DNA from: Gallionellaceae bacterium
GTDB taxonomy: Bacteria; Pseudomonadota; Gammaproteobacteria; Burkholderiales; Gallionellaceae
Direction: 5' to 3'
DNA: 10,268 nucleotides
NCBI GenBank assembly: GCA_003151655.1
Contig: PLYB01000214.1
Coordinates: forward strand, 539 to 10,806
Within the stretch, counting starts at the first letter, position 1. Each line of letters starts with the position of its first letter. The translations under genes and the position numbers were made by a program. Positions 1-6,203 of the stretch are shown here, piece after piece. The notes below the pieces were generated by a model. The model made no database searches, was not told the origin of the DNA, and worked only from the letters and a program-made list of their open reading frames with translations.

Positions 1-54
1 GAATGGCTAGTTGCTTTATCAGATTTCGCAGATTTAGCCGACATTAAGCCATAA
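1..54 (+). CDS. Possible 3' end of an upstream gene (partial)
   Basis: One frame is open from the first base and stops at TAA 52-54. It reads as 17 residues ending in ALSDFADLADIKP. The stop is followed at once by a hairpin (56-74), which is the expected arrangement for the tail of a gene. I do not recognise the peptide, and another frame is also open for about 45 bases, so this could be chance. No function can be proposed. Confidence 0.25.
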   Translation, partial: EWLVALSDFADLADIKP

Positions 55-55
55 G

Positions 56-74
56 CTGCCATGTTTGATGGCAG
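56..74 (+). terminator. Hairpin upstream of purN, possible terminator
   Basis: CTGCCAT (56-62) and ATGGCAG (68-74) form a perfect 7-bp stem with a 5-base loop. The 3' flank (TGTAAATTT) is only weakly T-rich, so this is not a textbook intrinsic terminator. Its position just after the possible stop at 52-54 and before purN fits either a weak terminator or a leader structure. Confidence 0.3.
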
Positions 75-122
75 TGTAAATTTGCGGAGTATTGGGAAAA
101 CTGATTTTCGTTTGGACACTCT

Positions 123-761
123 GTGAAAAAAGTCGTCATCCTCATTTCAAGTCGTGGTAGCAATATGCAATCATTGCTGAATGCGAAGCTGCCTTGTCGG
201 ATTACGGCCGTCATCAGCAATCGTGCCGATGCCCAAGGTTTGGAAATAGCCAAAACCTACGGTATTGCCACCGCAGTGGTACCCCACAAAAACTATGCCG
301 ACCGTGCATCTTTCGATGTCGCGCTGGCAGAAGAGATTGATCGCCATGCGCCCGATGTGATCGTGCTGGCAGGCTTCATGCGCATTTTGACTGCCGGCTT
401 TGTCGAACGCTATCGCGGCAAGCTTATTAACATCCATCCCTCGCTGCTTCCCGCTTACACGGGAATCAACACGCACGAACGCGCTCTGCAGGATGGCGTA
501 AAGATACACGGTTGCACGGTGCATTTCGTCACCCCCACTCTCGATGTCGGCCCCATTATTATTCAGGCAGCCGTGCCGGTACTGCACGACGACACGGCTG
601 ACTCTCTGGCTGCGCGCGTGTTGCATGAAGAGCATCGCATCTACGCGCAAGCGATACGATGGATATGTCTTGAACAAGTCTGGCTAAATAAAGAAGGACG
701 CGTTGCCATCAGTTGCTTTGAGCAACCGGGTACACCGCTGATTTCTCCCGGCTTGGATTAA
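123..761 (+). CDS. purN: Phosphoribosylglycinamide formyltransferase (GAR transformylase)
   Basis: Cytosolic enzyme of de novo purine synthesis that transfers the formyl group of 10-formyl-tetrahydrofolate to GAR, giving FGAR. The 212-residue product has the family's usual length. Visible motifs are the nucleotide-binding N-terminus VVILISSRGSNMQSLL (GSN at 12-14), LAGFMRIL (82-89), and the catalytic block LINIHPSLLPAYTGINTHE. The catalytic triad is N103, H105 and D141 (TLDVGPII). A substitution in the active-site neighbourhood is YTGIN where many homologues have F/Y-P/K-GL. The start is GTG at 123: a stop lies in frame at 102-104 and no ATG falls between. A weak GGA (114-116) is the only ribosome-binding hint. 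The DUF3108 gene follows after 60 bases and may be co-transcribed. Confidence 0.96.
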   Translation: MKKVVILISSRGSNMQSLLNAKLPCRITAVISNRADAQGLEIAKTYGIATAVVPHKNYADRASFDVALAEEIDRHAPDVIVLAGFMRILTAGFVERYRGKLINIHPSLLPAYTGINTHERALQDGVKIHGCTVHFVTPTLDVGPIIIQAAVPVLHDDTADSLAARVLHEEHRIYAQAIRWICLEQVWLNKEGRVAISCFEQPGTPLISPGLD

Positions 762-821
762 AGTTAGTGCTTCGACTGTGCCTTCCCGCATCGTGACACG
801 CCCTCCCCGCGACACCCAATC

Positions 822-1865
822 ATGAGCCTCATTTTCTCCACTCCAACTCGACGCATTGCTTTGGCTATCGCCTTATCTTTGCTGTTGCACGGATTGGTGT
901 TATGGCTACCGCACATAAAGCTGCCCGAGCATGAGGTTCAGCTGCATTCGCTCACCGCTAAACTCGTTGCTCTGCCCAAAGTGAGCGGAAAGACCGCCGC
1001 TCACAAACACAAAGCGCGCCCGGCACCAAAACCCGAACCAGTCGTGCCGTCGCCATCCGAGCAGCCAGTTGCGGCAAGTGAAGTCCTTGCTGCAAGCGAG
1101 CCTGTCGCTGCGAGCGAACCGGTTGCGGCAAGCGCCCCTCTTGCCGCAAGTGAACCTGTCGCAGCGGAACCAGCCGCATCAGCCCCCGTCGCCACCGCAG
1201 AGGAACCGCAACGCCCGCCGTTACCCAAACATGCGCAACTCCGCTTCTCCATTTATCAGGGCCAGAAAAACTTCAAGATCGGAGAATCGTTACACACACT
1301 AAATATCAATGACGGGCACTACACACTCAAAGCCGATGTTCACACTACCGGGCTGGTCAGCGTGTTTAAGAGCTATCGCATGGAACAAACCAGCACTGGA
1401 ACCGCCACCGAGCTAGCGCTGAAACCGGAAACCTTTACCGAAGAGATAACCGAGAGCAGCGGCAAAAAAACTAATCGTGCCGATTTCGATTGGGCGAACC
1501 ATACGATACACTTCTCCGGCGGCGGTGACGCTACGCTGCCGTTGCAGGCACAAGATATATTGAGCATCCTCTATCAATTTCCCCCGATGCGCCCGCAAGA
1601 AGAAATAGTTTCGATCAACATCAGTACGGGAAAAAGACTCGAAACCTACCGCTTTGAAATCGCCTTTGAAGAGCCGCTGGAAACGGCGATGGGCACATTA
1701 CAAACAGTACATTTCCGCAAACTGCATGCACCGAAAGAAGAGGGGCTGGAAATATGGTTCGCACAAGAATACCGGCTATTGCCCGCCAAAATGCGCCACA
1801 TTGATCGCGATGGCAAAATAGATGCAGAAGCCATCATCACCGACATACGCGTTTCGGACGACTAA
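822..1865 (+). CDS. DUF3108 domain-containing envelope protein
   Basis: The product is 347 residues. A short cytoplasmic N-terminus is followed by one hydrophobic segment (about 12-30, ALAIALSLLLHGLVLWLP), giving a TonB-like anchored layout. Next comes a Lys/Pro/Ala-rich spacer with repeated VAASEP-type units (about 82-123), then a beta-rich domain from about 138 to the end. The C-terminus (GLEIWFAQEYRLLPAKMRHIDRDG) has the pattern I associate with DUF3108, a periplasmic domain of unknown function. As I recall, this family often sits next to purN in Betaproteobacteria. The spacer should let the domain reach across the periplasm (inference). No good Shine-Dalgarno is visible before ATG 822, but no other in-frame start is better. 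A strong hairpin follows the stop. Confidence 0.85.
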   Translation: MSLIFSTPTRRIALAIALSLLLHGLVLWLPHIKLPEHEVQLHSLTAKLVALPKVSGKTAAHKHKARPAPKPEPVVPSPSEQPVAASEVLAASEPVAASEPVAASAPLAASEPVAAEPAASAPVATAEEPQRPPLPKHAQLRFSIYQGQKNFKIGESLHTLNINDGHYTLKADVHTTGLVSVFKSYRMEQTSTGTATELALKPETFTEEITESSGKKTNRADFDWANHTIHFSGGGDATLPLQAQDILSILYQFPPMRPQEEIVSINISTGKRLETYRFEIAFEEPLETAMGTLQTVHFRKLHAPKEEGLEIWFAQEYRLLPAKMRHIDRDGKIDAEAIITDIRVSDD

Positions 1866-1877
1866 ACCCAGCAAGCA

Positions 1878-1912
1878 TGGCAAGTTTCATCCTCTGATGA
1901 CGAAACTTGCCA
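1878..1912 (+). terminator. Strong hairpin after the DUF3108 gene
   Basis: TGGCAAGTTTC (1878-1888) pairs perfectly with GAAACTTGCCA (1902-1912), 11 bp. Inner pairing ATC/GAT tightens the loop. It starts 13 bases after the stop codon. There is no T-run on either side, so it is either a non-canonical terminator or an mRNA 3'-end stabiliser, and it could act on both strands. Confidence 0.5.
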
Positions 1913-1964
1913 CACCCCATCCTTCTGTAGTTATTAGCAAAAGTTCTCTCCCCTGCACACTTTC

Positions 1965-1991
1965 TTAAGTTTCCCCAAATACTGCCGTTAT
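1965..1991 (+). promoter_or_regulatory. Sigma-28 (FliA)-type promoter
   Basis: TTAAGTTT (1965-1972), then exactly 11 bases, then GCCGTTAT (1984-1991). The enterobacterial FliA consensus is TAAAGTTT-N11-GCCGATAA, so 13 of 16 positions match with ideal spacing. Transcription would begin near 1998-2000, about 35 bases before the start codon at 2035. This is a consensus match only, with no expression evidence. Confidence 0.6.
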
Positions 1992-2023
1992 AGCTTCAGG
2001 TGGTTAAATAACGAAGCAACATC

Positions 2024-2028
2024 GGGGA
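2024..2028 (+). promoter_or_regulatory. Ribosome binding site deciding the start at 2035
   Basis: GGGGA lies 6 bases before ATG 2035. The upstream in-frame ATG at 2029 directly abuts it and leaves no room for initiation, so 2035 is the better start. Confidence 0.6.
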
Positions 2029-2034
2029 ATGCTT

Positions 2035-2346
2035 ATGAACATGTCTTTAATCAAAATTCTATCTTTTTGCATTGCACTTTGTAGCGTGCCGGGCGGCTCT
2101 TTATTGGCATCTACACTTGATAGCAACTACGACAATCAAGAACTTGAGGTCGCAGAGCAAACTCCGGATAGTGTTGCGCCAAGTGATGGTTCAAATAATG
2201 ATGATCTAAATGCTTTGCTAGCTGATCTTCAAAGTGATGATCTACTTGACCCCATCGCTGAGACCGACCCGCCCCCCGAACAATATGCGTATCAACAGCC
2301 CCGGCATAGAGCACCGGAGTCTGAAATTATCGTAGGACGTTTTTAG
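2035..2346 (+). CDS. Small acidic exported protein, unknown function
   Basis: A 103-residue protein that I do not recognise. It has a hydrophobic N-terminal segment (about 5-26, IKILSFCIALCSVPGGSLLAS) resembling a signal peptide, with cleavage around residues 25-27. The mature part (about 28-103) is short, very rich in Asp/Glu, Asn and Pro, and probably disordered. A leucine/aspartate stretch (NDDLNALLADLQSDDLLD, 55-72) could form an amphipathic helix. It contains no catalytic motif. ATG 2035 is preferred over 2029 because of the spacing to GGGGA (2024-2028). A sigma-28-type promoter lies upstream and an HD-GYP/hemerythrin gene downstream, which suggests a link to motility or surface behaviour (inference). 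Export is likely; the role is unknown. Confidence 0.65.
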   Translation: MNMSLIKILSFCIALCSVPGGSLLASTLDSNYDNQELEVAEQTPDSVAPSDGSNNDDLNALLADLQSDDLLDPIAETDPPPEQYAYQQPRHRAPESEIIVGRF

Positions 2347-2639
2347 CCAACGGCTCTAAATATTCAGCTGTCTGGCAATCTGATAATCTGACAACGAATC
2401 CCCCCGGCAAAACCGGTGGGCTTGCATTGATGAACCACTGGGTGCCGGCCAATAGACGCAAGCACCGCGCTCTACCCAGTTTTAGTAGCGACTCAGCTAC
2501 GCCATCCAATACTTCTCTGAACACGCTTACCCGTTCCTTTCCTTACTCATAATTAGAGCGTTGCACAATTCGAATTCACAGTTTTTTTAAAATGGGGTAG
2601 CATGCGTGCTCTGCCCTACTTTTACAGCTATCAGCGGAC
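2347..2639. other. Structured intergenic stretch upstream of the HD-GYP gene
   Basis: No convincing gene was found in these 293 bases. The weak reading frames on both strands have no recognisable protein and look like by-products of GC-rich inverted repeats (2404-2500). Near the 3' end, TTGCAC (2560-2565) followed by an A/T-rich run (2581-2593) may hold the promoter of the HD-GYP gene, but spacing is poor and I do not call it separately. Confidence 0.5.
2404..2500 (+). other. Candidate structured RNA or folded DNA element
   Basis: A nested hairpin: CCGGCA (2404-2409) pairs with TGCCGG (2443-2448), and inside it CCGGTGG (2413-2419) pairs with CCACTGG (2435-2441, one G-U). A competing helix, ACTGGGT (2437-2443) with ACCCAGT (2474-2480), uses the same bases, so the two folds exclude each other. 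A further hairpin GTAGC/GCTAC (2485-2489/2496-2500) follows. It lies about 140 bases before the HD-GYP start. It may be a leader RNA or simply a repeat remnant. Confidence 0.35.
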
Positions 2640-4199
2640 ATGAATAAAGAAGAGGCTATATTGGCAATCAGCAAGCTGGTTTTTGAGTTGACTGTGTCCA
2701 GTGGTTTCACGTCTGATCTCGATGTATTACTAGATCGACTGTTTTCTATATTGCTCGACAAAAATGATTTGCCTTTGGAGCCGCACGGCGCAGTCGTGTT
2801 GCACAATCCGCGAGGGCATTACTTTCAGGTTGCCCAATTTGGTTTGGAACCTGCCTGGAAAACCGATTACCGGTGGCAATTAAGTTCCTTTGACAAGGCT
2901 GGTGATTTTCCAAATAGTTTGGTCAAATCAAGCTTGCTCGATAACTTCCCGGTTCAGGATGAAAGGCAGCAACTGCTTTTGTTGCCGTTGAACATAGAAA
3001 ACAAGCTAGTCGGGTACATCGTCCTGTTTACCCCGATTTCATTTCAGCCTTCAGTAACACATCTTGATTTCCTATCCGACTTATCACGAGCCCTTTCGGG
3101 ATTAGTACAACGCGCTTTGAGCATCGAGACCCTGCGTATTCGCGAGCTCGAACTTGAAGATGCCCGCGCAGATGCAATTCAAAGTCTAGGCATCGCCTCC
3201 GAATATCGGGATCACGAAACCGGCTGGCATATCATGCGCATGACCAATTTCGCTCAAGCTATTGCCAAAGCTTTAGGGCTGTCGGCGGAACAAAGGGAAT
3301 TGCTGTATATGACCGCACCGATGCACGATGTCGGCAAAATTGGTATTGCCGATGCTATTTTGTTAAAGCCCGGCAAGCTCACCCCGGATGAGTTTGACAC
3401 CATGAAAACACATACCGACATTGGTGTCTCCATCCTAAAAGGCAACGACCCCCTGATCGCAGCCGCGCGTGATATAGCGGGTTCGCATCATGAACGCTGG
3501 GATGGCTCAGGTTATCCAAAAGGACTGGCCGGGGAGGAAATTCCACTGCTGGCACGCATTTGCGCGGTGGCCGATGTATTTGATGCGCTCACCTCAATTC
3601 GCAGCTATAAAGAGCAGTGGAGCGCTAAAGAAGCGGCTGATTTAATCATGTCAGAATCGGGGAAATATTTTGATCCTGCCGTTGTAAGTGCGTTTAAGGC
3701 AGCCATGCCGGAAATTCTCCGCATACGCGAACTCTACCGGGACGACATCATAGACCCGATGAAATCTATCTCCTTGCCGCCCTTGCCGCCCCGCGCCAAC
3801 ACATGGGTGGAGTGGGAAGACGACTTGCGCGTGGGCATAGATGCCATCGATGAACACCATCGCTACCTGCTCGATCTGATCAACGACTTATACGAAGTGG
3901 TCAGTAACAAGCGCGGCACCCGCGAAGTGGCCAGACTGGTCAAGGCAACCGATGCCTATGCCAAGGTGCACTTTCGCGCGGAAGAAAAGATGATGCAGCA
4001 CTATGGGTTTGAAGGAATAAAGCGGCAGGAGAAGCAGCATCACGAATTCGAAGCCAAGATTCACGAATTTTACGAGGAACTGCACGACAATCCGCTGGTC
4101 GCCCAATTTGACGTGCTTTCCTATTTGCGCGATTGGTTAATCCACCATATTCGCGTCGAAGATACCAAACTGCGTTCACTGGTATCCCCTGTCCAGTAG
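2640..4199 (+). CDS. HD-GYP c-di-GMP phosphodiesterase with C-terminal hemerythrin domain
   Basis: 519 residues in three parts. Residues 1-160 look like a GAF-type sensor. A helical linker (about 160-185) leads into HD-GYP (about 175-365). All expected metal ligands are visible: E193, H197, H229-D230 (HDVGK), H258, H283-H284 and D312, with the signature GSGYP at 289-293. Phosphodiesterase activity on c-di-GMP is therefore likely. Residues 388-515 form a bacteriohemerythrin four-helix domain (start WVEWEDDLRVGIDAIDEHH) with ligands H407, H444, E448, H467, H503 and D508. The first His of the usual HxxxH pair is Gln (Q463, codon 4026-4028). The protein probably adjusts c-di-GMP level to O2 or redox state in the cytoplasm. 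ATG 2640 is the first plausible start after an in-frame stop at 2598; its Shine-Dalgarno is weak. No terminator is evident after it. Confidence 0.93.
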   Translation: MNKEEAILAISKLVFELTVSSGFTSDLDVLLDRLFSILLDKNDLPLEPHGAVVLHNPRGHYFQVAQFGLEPAWKTDYRWQLSSFDKAGDFPNSLVKSSLLDNFPVQDERQQLLLLPLNIENKLVGYIVLFTPISFQPSVTHLDFLSDLSRALSGLVQRALSIETLRIRELELEDARADAIQSLGIASEYRDHETGWHIMRMTNFAQAIAKALGLSAEQRELLYMTAPMHDVGKIGIADAILLKPGKLTPDEFDTMKTHTDIGVSILKGNDPLIAAARDIAGSHHERWDGSGYPKGLAGEEIPLLARICAVADVFDALTSIRSYKEQWSAKEAADLIMSESGKYFDPAVVSAFKAAMPEILRIRELYRDDIIDPMKSISLPPLPPRANTWVEWEDDLRVGIDAIDEHHRYLLDLINDLYEVVSNKRGTREVARLVKATDAYAKVHFRAEEKMMQHYGFEGIKRQEKQHHEFEAKIHEFYEELHDNPLVAQFDVLSYLRDWLIHHIRVEDTKLRSLVSPVQ

Positions 4200-4203
4200 C
4201 CAG

Positions 4204-4302
4204 CTTAAAATCAGTCGTAGACTTTAGTCGCTAGTCATTAGTTACATCAAACCCGTGTAAGCGGGCAATACCAACTAACGTCTGCCGACTCACAACTGCT
4301 TC
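4204..4302. repeat. Intergenic repeat, copy 1
   Basis: This copy runs from CTTAAAATCAGTCG to AACTGCTTC and recurs as copy 2 at 4319-4410. Its arms are an imperfect inverted repeat (4226-4244 with 4273-4290; about 14 of 18 positions complementary). Between the arms is a small hairpin, CCCG (4252-4255) with CGGG (4262-4265), that copy 2 lacks. Confidence 0.8.
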
Positions 4303-4318
4303 TCTGTTAAAATGCGCC
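4303..4318 (+). promoter_or_regulatory. Possible promoter between the two repeat copies
   Basis: TAAAAT (4308-4313) is a fair -10 element. The hexamer at the ideal -35 distance (CCGACT, 4285-4290) is poor and lies inside repeat copy 1. If real, it would serve the methyltransferase gene, whose own promoter would then be framed by the repeats. Confidence 0.25.
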
Positions 4319-4410
4319 CTTAAAATCAGTCGTTATACTTTAGTCGCTAGTCGTTAGTTAAATCAAAGCCAACTAATAATAACTAACGTCTAACGACTCC
4401 CAACTGCTTC
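4319..4410. repeat. Intergenic repeat, copy 2
   Basis: Second direct copy, starting CTTAAAATCAGTCG and ending CAACTGCTTC, 92 bases against 99 in copy 1. Its arms, AGTCGCTAGTCGTTAGTTA (4342-4360) and TAACTAACGTCTAACGACT (4380-4398), are complementary at 17 of 19 positions, so a transcript would fold into a long hairpin. It ends only 6 bases before the ribosome binding site of the next gene. Confidence 0.82.
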
Positions 4411-4427
4411 CGACCTAAGGCTCCACC

Positions 4428-5702
4428 ATGCTCATCACCGAATACCGTCTCGATCTCGTCATGCAAGCGCTGCGCGCCATTTTGCCGTTGGAGCATCCTG
4501 CGGACACTTCGCTGCGCTACTTTTTTCAAGCCGAACGCGTCGGCTCTAATGAACGCGCGTTAATTGCGGAAACGGTGTTCGGCGTGTTGCGCCATCGTTT
4601 GTTTTTGGAACATGCTTGCACTACACCGGTAAACACCGTCAACAAAGCCACGCCGCGCCGCATGGCCTTGGCTTATTGGGTGCGCTTCGGCGGCTACAAT
4701 GTGCGCGAACTCACGCCTTTGCTAAAAGCCACCGAAGCCGAATGGCTTGGGCAAGTAAAAGGCATCAAGCTCGACGATTTACCGCTGTCGATACAAGCCG
4801 AGTTACCGGATTGGATTATCGAAAAACTACGCGCCCATCGCGCAGATCACGAAATCCTTGCGCTCGGTTTATCCATGCAAGCAGCAGCCCCGCTTGATCT
4901 GCGCGTGAACTCGCTGAAAGCCAACCGCGACGAAATACTGCAAGGACTCAGCGCCGAAGGTGTGGAAGCTGTTGCCACGCCCTACTCTCCTTTCGGTATC
5001 CGCGTTACCGGCAAGCCCGCGCTGAATAAAAGTCCGCTTTTTCTCGGCGGACGATTTGAAGTACAAGACGAGGGTAGCCAATTGTTGAGTCTGTTGCTCG
5101 CACCAAAGCGTAATGACATGGTGGTGGACTTTTGCGCGGGTGCGGGCGGCAAGACGCTCATGTTGGGCGCGATGATGAATTCGCAAGGCCGACTATACGC
5201 GTGGGACGTTTCCGAAAAACGCCTAGCCAATTTGAAACCGCGCATGGCTCGCTCCGGTTTGAGCAATGTACAACCGCAGCTCATCGCGCACGAAAACGAC
5301 AACAAGATCAAGCGCCTCGCCGGCAAGATCGACCGCGTGCTGGTAGATGCGCCGTGTAGCGGGCTGGGCACGTTGCGTCGCAACCCCGATTTGAAATTCC
5401 GCCAATCCGAACAAAGCGTGGCTGAATTAATCCAAAAACAAGCCTCCATTCTCGCCTCGGCCAGCAGACTGCTCAAAGTCGGCGGGCGCTTGGTGTACGC
5501 GACATGCAGTTTGCTGCACGAAGAAAACCAAGCCATCGTCGAGGCATTTTTGGCGCGACACGCCGACTTTGCCCTGCTTCCGGCAGGCGAGGCGCTGGCT
5601 CAACAAAAAATCTCCCTAGAGATGGGCGACTATCTGCAACTGCTGCCACAACAACACAGTACGGACGGCTTCTTTGCGGCGGTGATGGAACGCGTGAAGT
5701 AA
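4428..5702 (+). CDS. RsmB/NOP-family RNA m5C methyltransferase
   Basis: A 424-residue SAM-dependent enzyme predicted to methylate C5 of a cytosine in RNA, most likely rRNA. The N-terminal part (1-140) is helical and corresponds to the NusB-like region of RsmB. The catalytic domain shows the SAM-binding motif VDFCAGAGGKTL (233-244), acidic D260, motif IV DAPCSGLGTLRRNPD (307-321, with C310 for product release) and motif VI ATCSLL with the nucleophile C360. Length and layout match RsmB (16S C967), but many Betaproteobacteria carry a separate rsmB near fmt. I recall paralogues of this type beside purN/DUF3108, so the target base is left open and no symbol is given. TAAGG (4416-4420) lies 7 bases before ATG 4428. 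Confidence 0.9.
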   Translation: MLITEYRLDLVMQALRAILPLEHPADTSLRYFFQAERVGSNERALIAETVFGVLRHRLFLEHACTTPVNTVNKATPRRMALAYWVRFGGYNVRELTPLLKATEAEWLGQVKGIKLDDLPLSIQAELPDWIIEKLRAHRADHEILALGLSMQAAAPLDLRVNSLKANRDEILQGLSAEGVEAVATPYSPFGIRVTGKPALNKSPLFLGGRFEVQDEGSQLLSLLLAPKRNDMVVDFCAGAGGKTLMLGAMMNSQGRLYAWDVSEKRLANLKPRMARSGLSNVQPQLIAHENDNKIKRLAGKIDRVLVDAPCSGLGTLRRNPDLKFRQSEQSVAELIQKQASILASASRLLKVGGRLVYATCSLLHEENQAIVEAFLARHADFALLPAGEALAQQKISLEMGDYLQLLPQQHSTDGFFAAVMERVK

Positions 5703-5745
5703 CACCAATCCCCTACCCCAAAGCCCCAAACATGTTGAGAGTTGT

Positions 5746-5777
5746 AGCTGGTATGGCTCGCGCCATGCATGCCAGCT
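5746..5777 (+). terminator. Hairpin after the methyltransferase gene
   Basis: AGCTGG (5746-5751) pairs with CCAGCT (5772-5777), and TATGGC (5752-5757) with GCCATG (5762-5767, one G-T) around the loop TCGC, leaving a 4-base bulge. It begins 43 bases after the methyltransferase stop. The nearest T-run is 5800-5806, so termination here is possible but unproven. Confidence 0.35.
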
Positions 5778-5893
5778 CTTCGGCCTTAGCGGACTTATGG
5801 TTTTTTCTGAAATTGATGTTGGCGAGATCAATTCGAATGTCAGTTCCACACCCCATTGCAGTCTTTACAGTAAATTACCTCATCGGCTCTGAT

Positions 5894-5923
5894 CGGCCAT
5901 TTTCTGCCCTTCGCGAGTGGCCG
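5894..5923. repeat. Diverged interspersed repeat (copy A)
   Basis: This 30-base segment starting CGGCC and ending AGTGGCCG matches 7207-7236 at 23 of 30 positions without gaps. Its ends, CGGCCA (5894-5899) and TGGCCG (5918-5923), are complementary. Neither copy lies in a recognisable gene. Confidence 0.5.
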
Positions 5924-6141
5924 TTGTTGGGCAGGCCAATTTGAATGCGAAGTTCGGACGTGAAACCATTCCAGCAAAGCATTATGACAAAGCGCACACC
6001 TTGCTGAAGGATGTGCGCTTTGAGTACTTACATGAAACAACTGTTGTCCACACAGCTGCAGGGTTCAAGATACACATAGCCGATATTGATGGCAACAGTA
6101 ACAAACTATTAATGATTGAATGTCAACGTTGTATCTACTGA
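5917..6141 (+). CDS. Doubtful small open frame
   Basis: The frame is open from 5893 to TGA 6139-6141. Possible starts are GTG 5917 (74 residues) and TTG 5941 (66 residues), neither with a convincing ribosome binding site. The second half (FKIHIADIDGNSNKLLMIE) is protein-like, but I recognise no family. The segment contains a 35-base hairpin with an 11-bp perfect stem and overlaps a repeat, which argues for a noncoding or decayed sequence. Confidence 0.2.
   Translation: MAVVGQANLNAKFGRETIPAKHYDKAHTLLKDVRFEYLHETTVVHTAAGFKIHIADIDGNSNKLLMIECQRCIY
5988..6022. repeat. Strong hairpin (inverted repeat)
   Basis: CAAAGCGCACA (5988-5998) pairs perfectly with TGTGCGCTTTG (6012-6022). The stem continues as CCTT/AAGG (5999-6002/6007-6010) past one bulged A, leaving the loop GCTG. 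There are 15 base pairs in total and no T-run on either side. Confidence 0.65.
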
Positions 6142-6155
6142 GTCGTTATAGCCCA

Positions 6156-6185
6156 CTGACCTAGTAGGTCATAAACGTTTATAAT
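6156..6185 (+). promoter_or_regulatory. Sigma-70-type promoter of the Lys/Ala-rich protein gene
   Basis: The -10 element is a perfect TATAAT (6180-6185). The best -35 is CTGACC (6156-6161), 4 of 6 to TTGACA, with an 18-base spacer. Transcription would begin near 6192, giving a very short leader that starts at the Shine-Dalgarno GGAGGT (6193-6198). Confidence 0.6.
6157..6182. promoter_or_regulatory. Double-palindrome operator candidate
   Basis: Two perfect palindromes abut: TGACCTA-G-TAGGTCA (6157-6171) overlaps the -35 and spacer, and ATAAACGTTTAT (6171-6182) overlaps the -10. They share base 6171. Binding of a dimeric regulator to either would block RNA polymerase. I cannot name the regulator. 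Confidence 0.45.
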
Positions 6186-6203
6186 CTTAATTGGAGGTCT
6201 AAC

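Larger units (their letters stand above)
5703..6156. other. Gene-poor intergenic stretch with several inverted repeats
   Basis: No firm gene. It contains a hairpin at 5746-5777 (AGCTGG/CCAGCT outer arms, TATGGC/GCCATG inner), a T-run at 5800-5806 too far away to make it a standard terminator, a diverged repeat (5894-5923), a weak reading frame (5917-6141) and a strong hairpin (5988-6022). A minus-strand frame across 5840-6040 with two CxxC pairs looks accidental. Confidence 0.5.

Noticed and set aside
2404..2505. Class I c-di-GMP (GEMM) riboswitch before the HD-GYP gene
   Set aside because: Strings like GGCAAAACC, GACGCAAGC and GTAGCG...GCTAC occur in the right order, but the first closes into its own long hairpin, GCAAAGC lacks one A, spacing is too long and no GNRA-capped helix is present.
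2327..2524. 65-residue minus-strand open frame
   Set aside because: No ribosome binding site or recognisable family. It runs through stacked inverted repeats and overlaps the end of the acidic protein gene.
5840..6040. Minus-strand frame with CxxC...CxxC, zinc-finger-like
   Set aside because: The Cys pairs arise from the hairpin at 5988-6022 and an A/T-rich flank; the frame also crosses a dispersed repeat and ends abruptly after the second pair.
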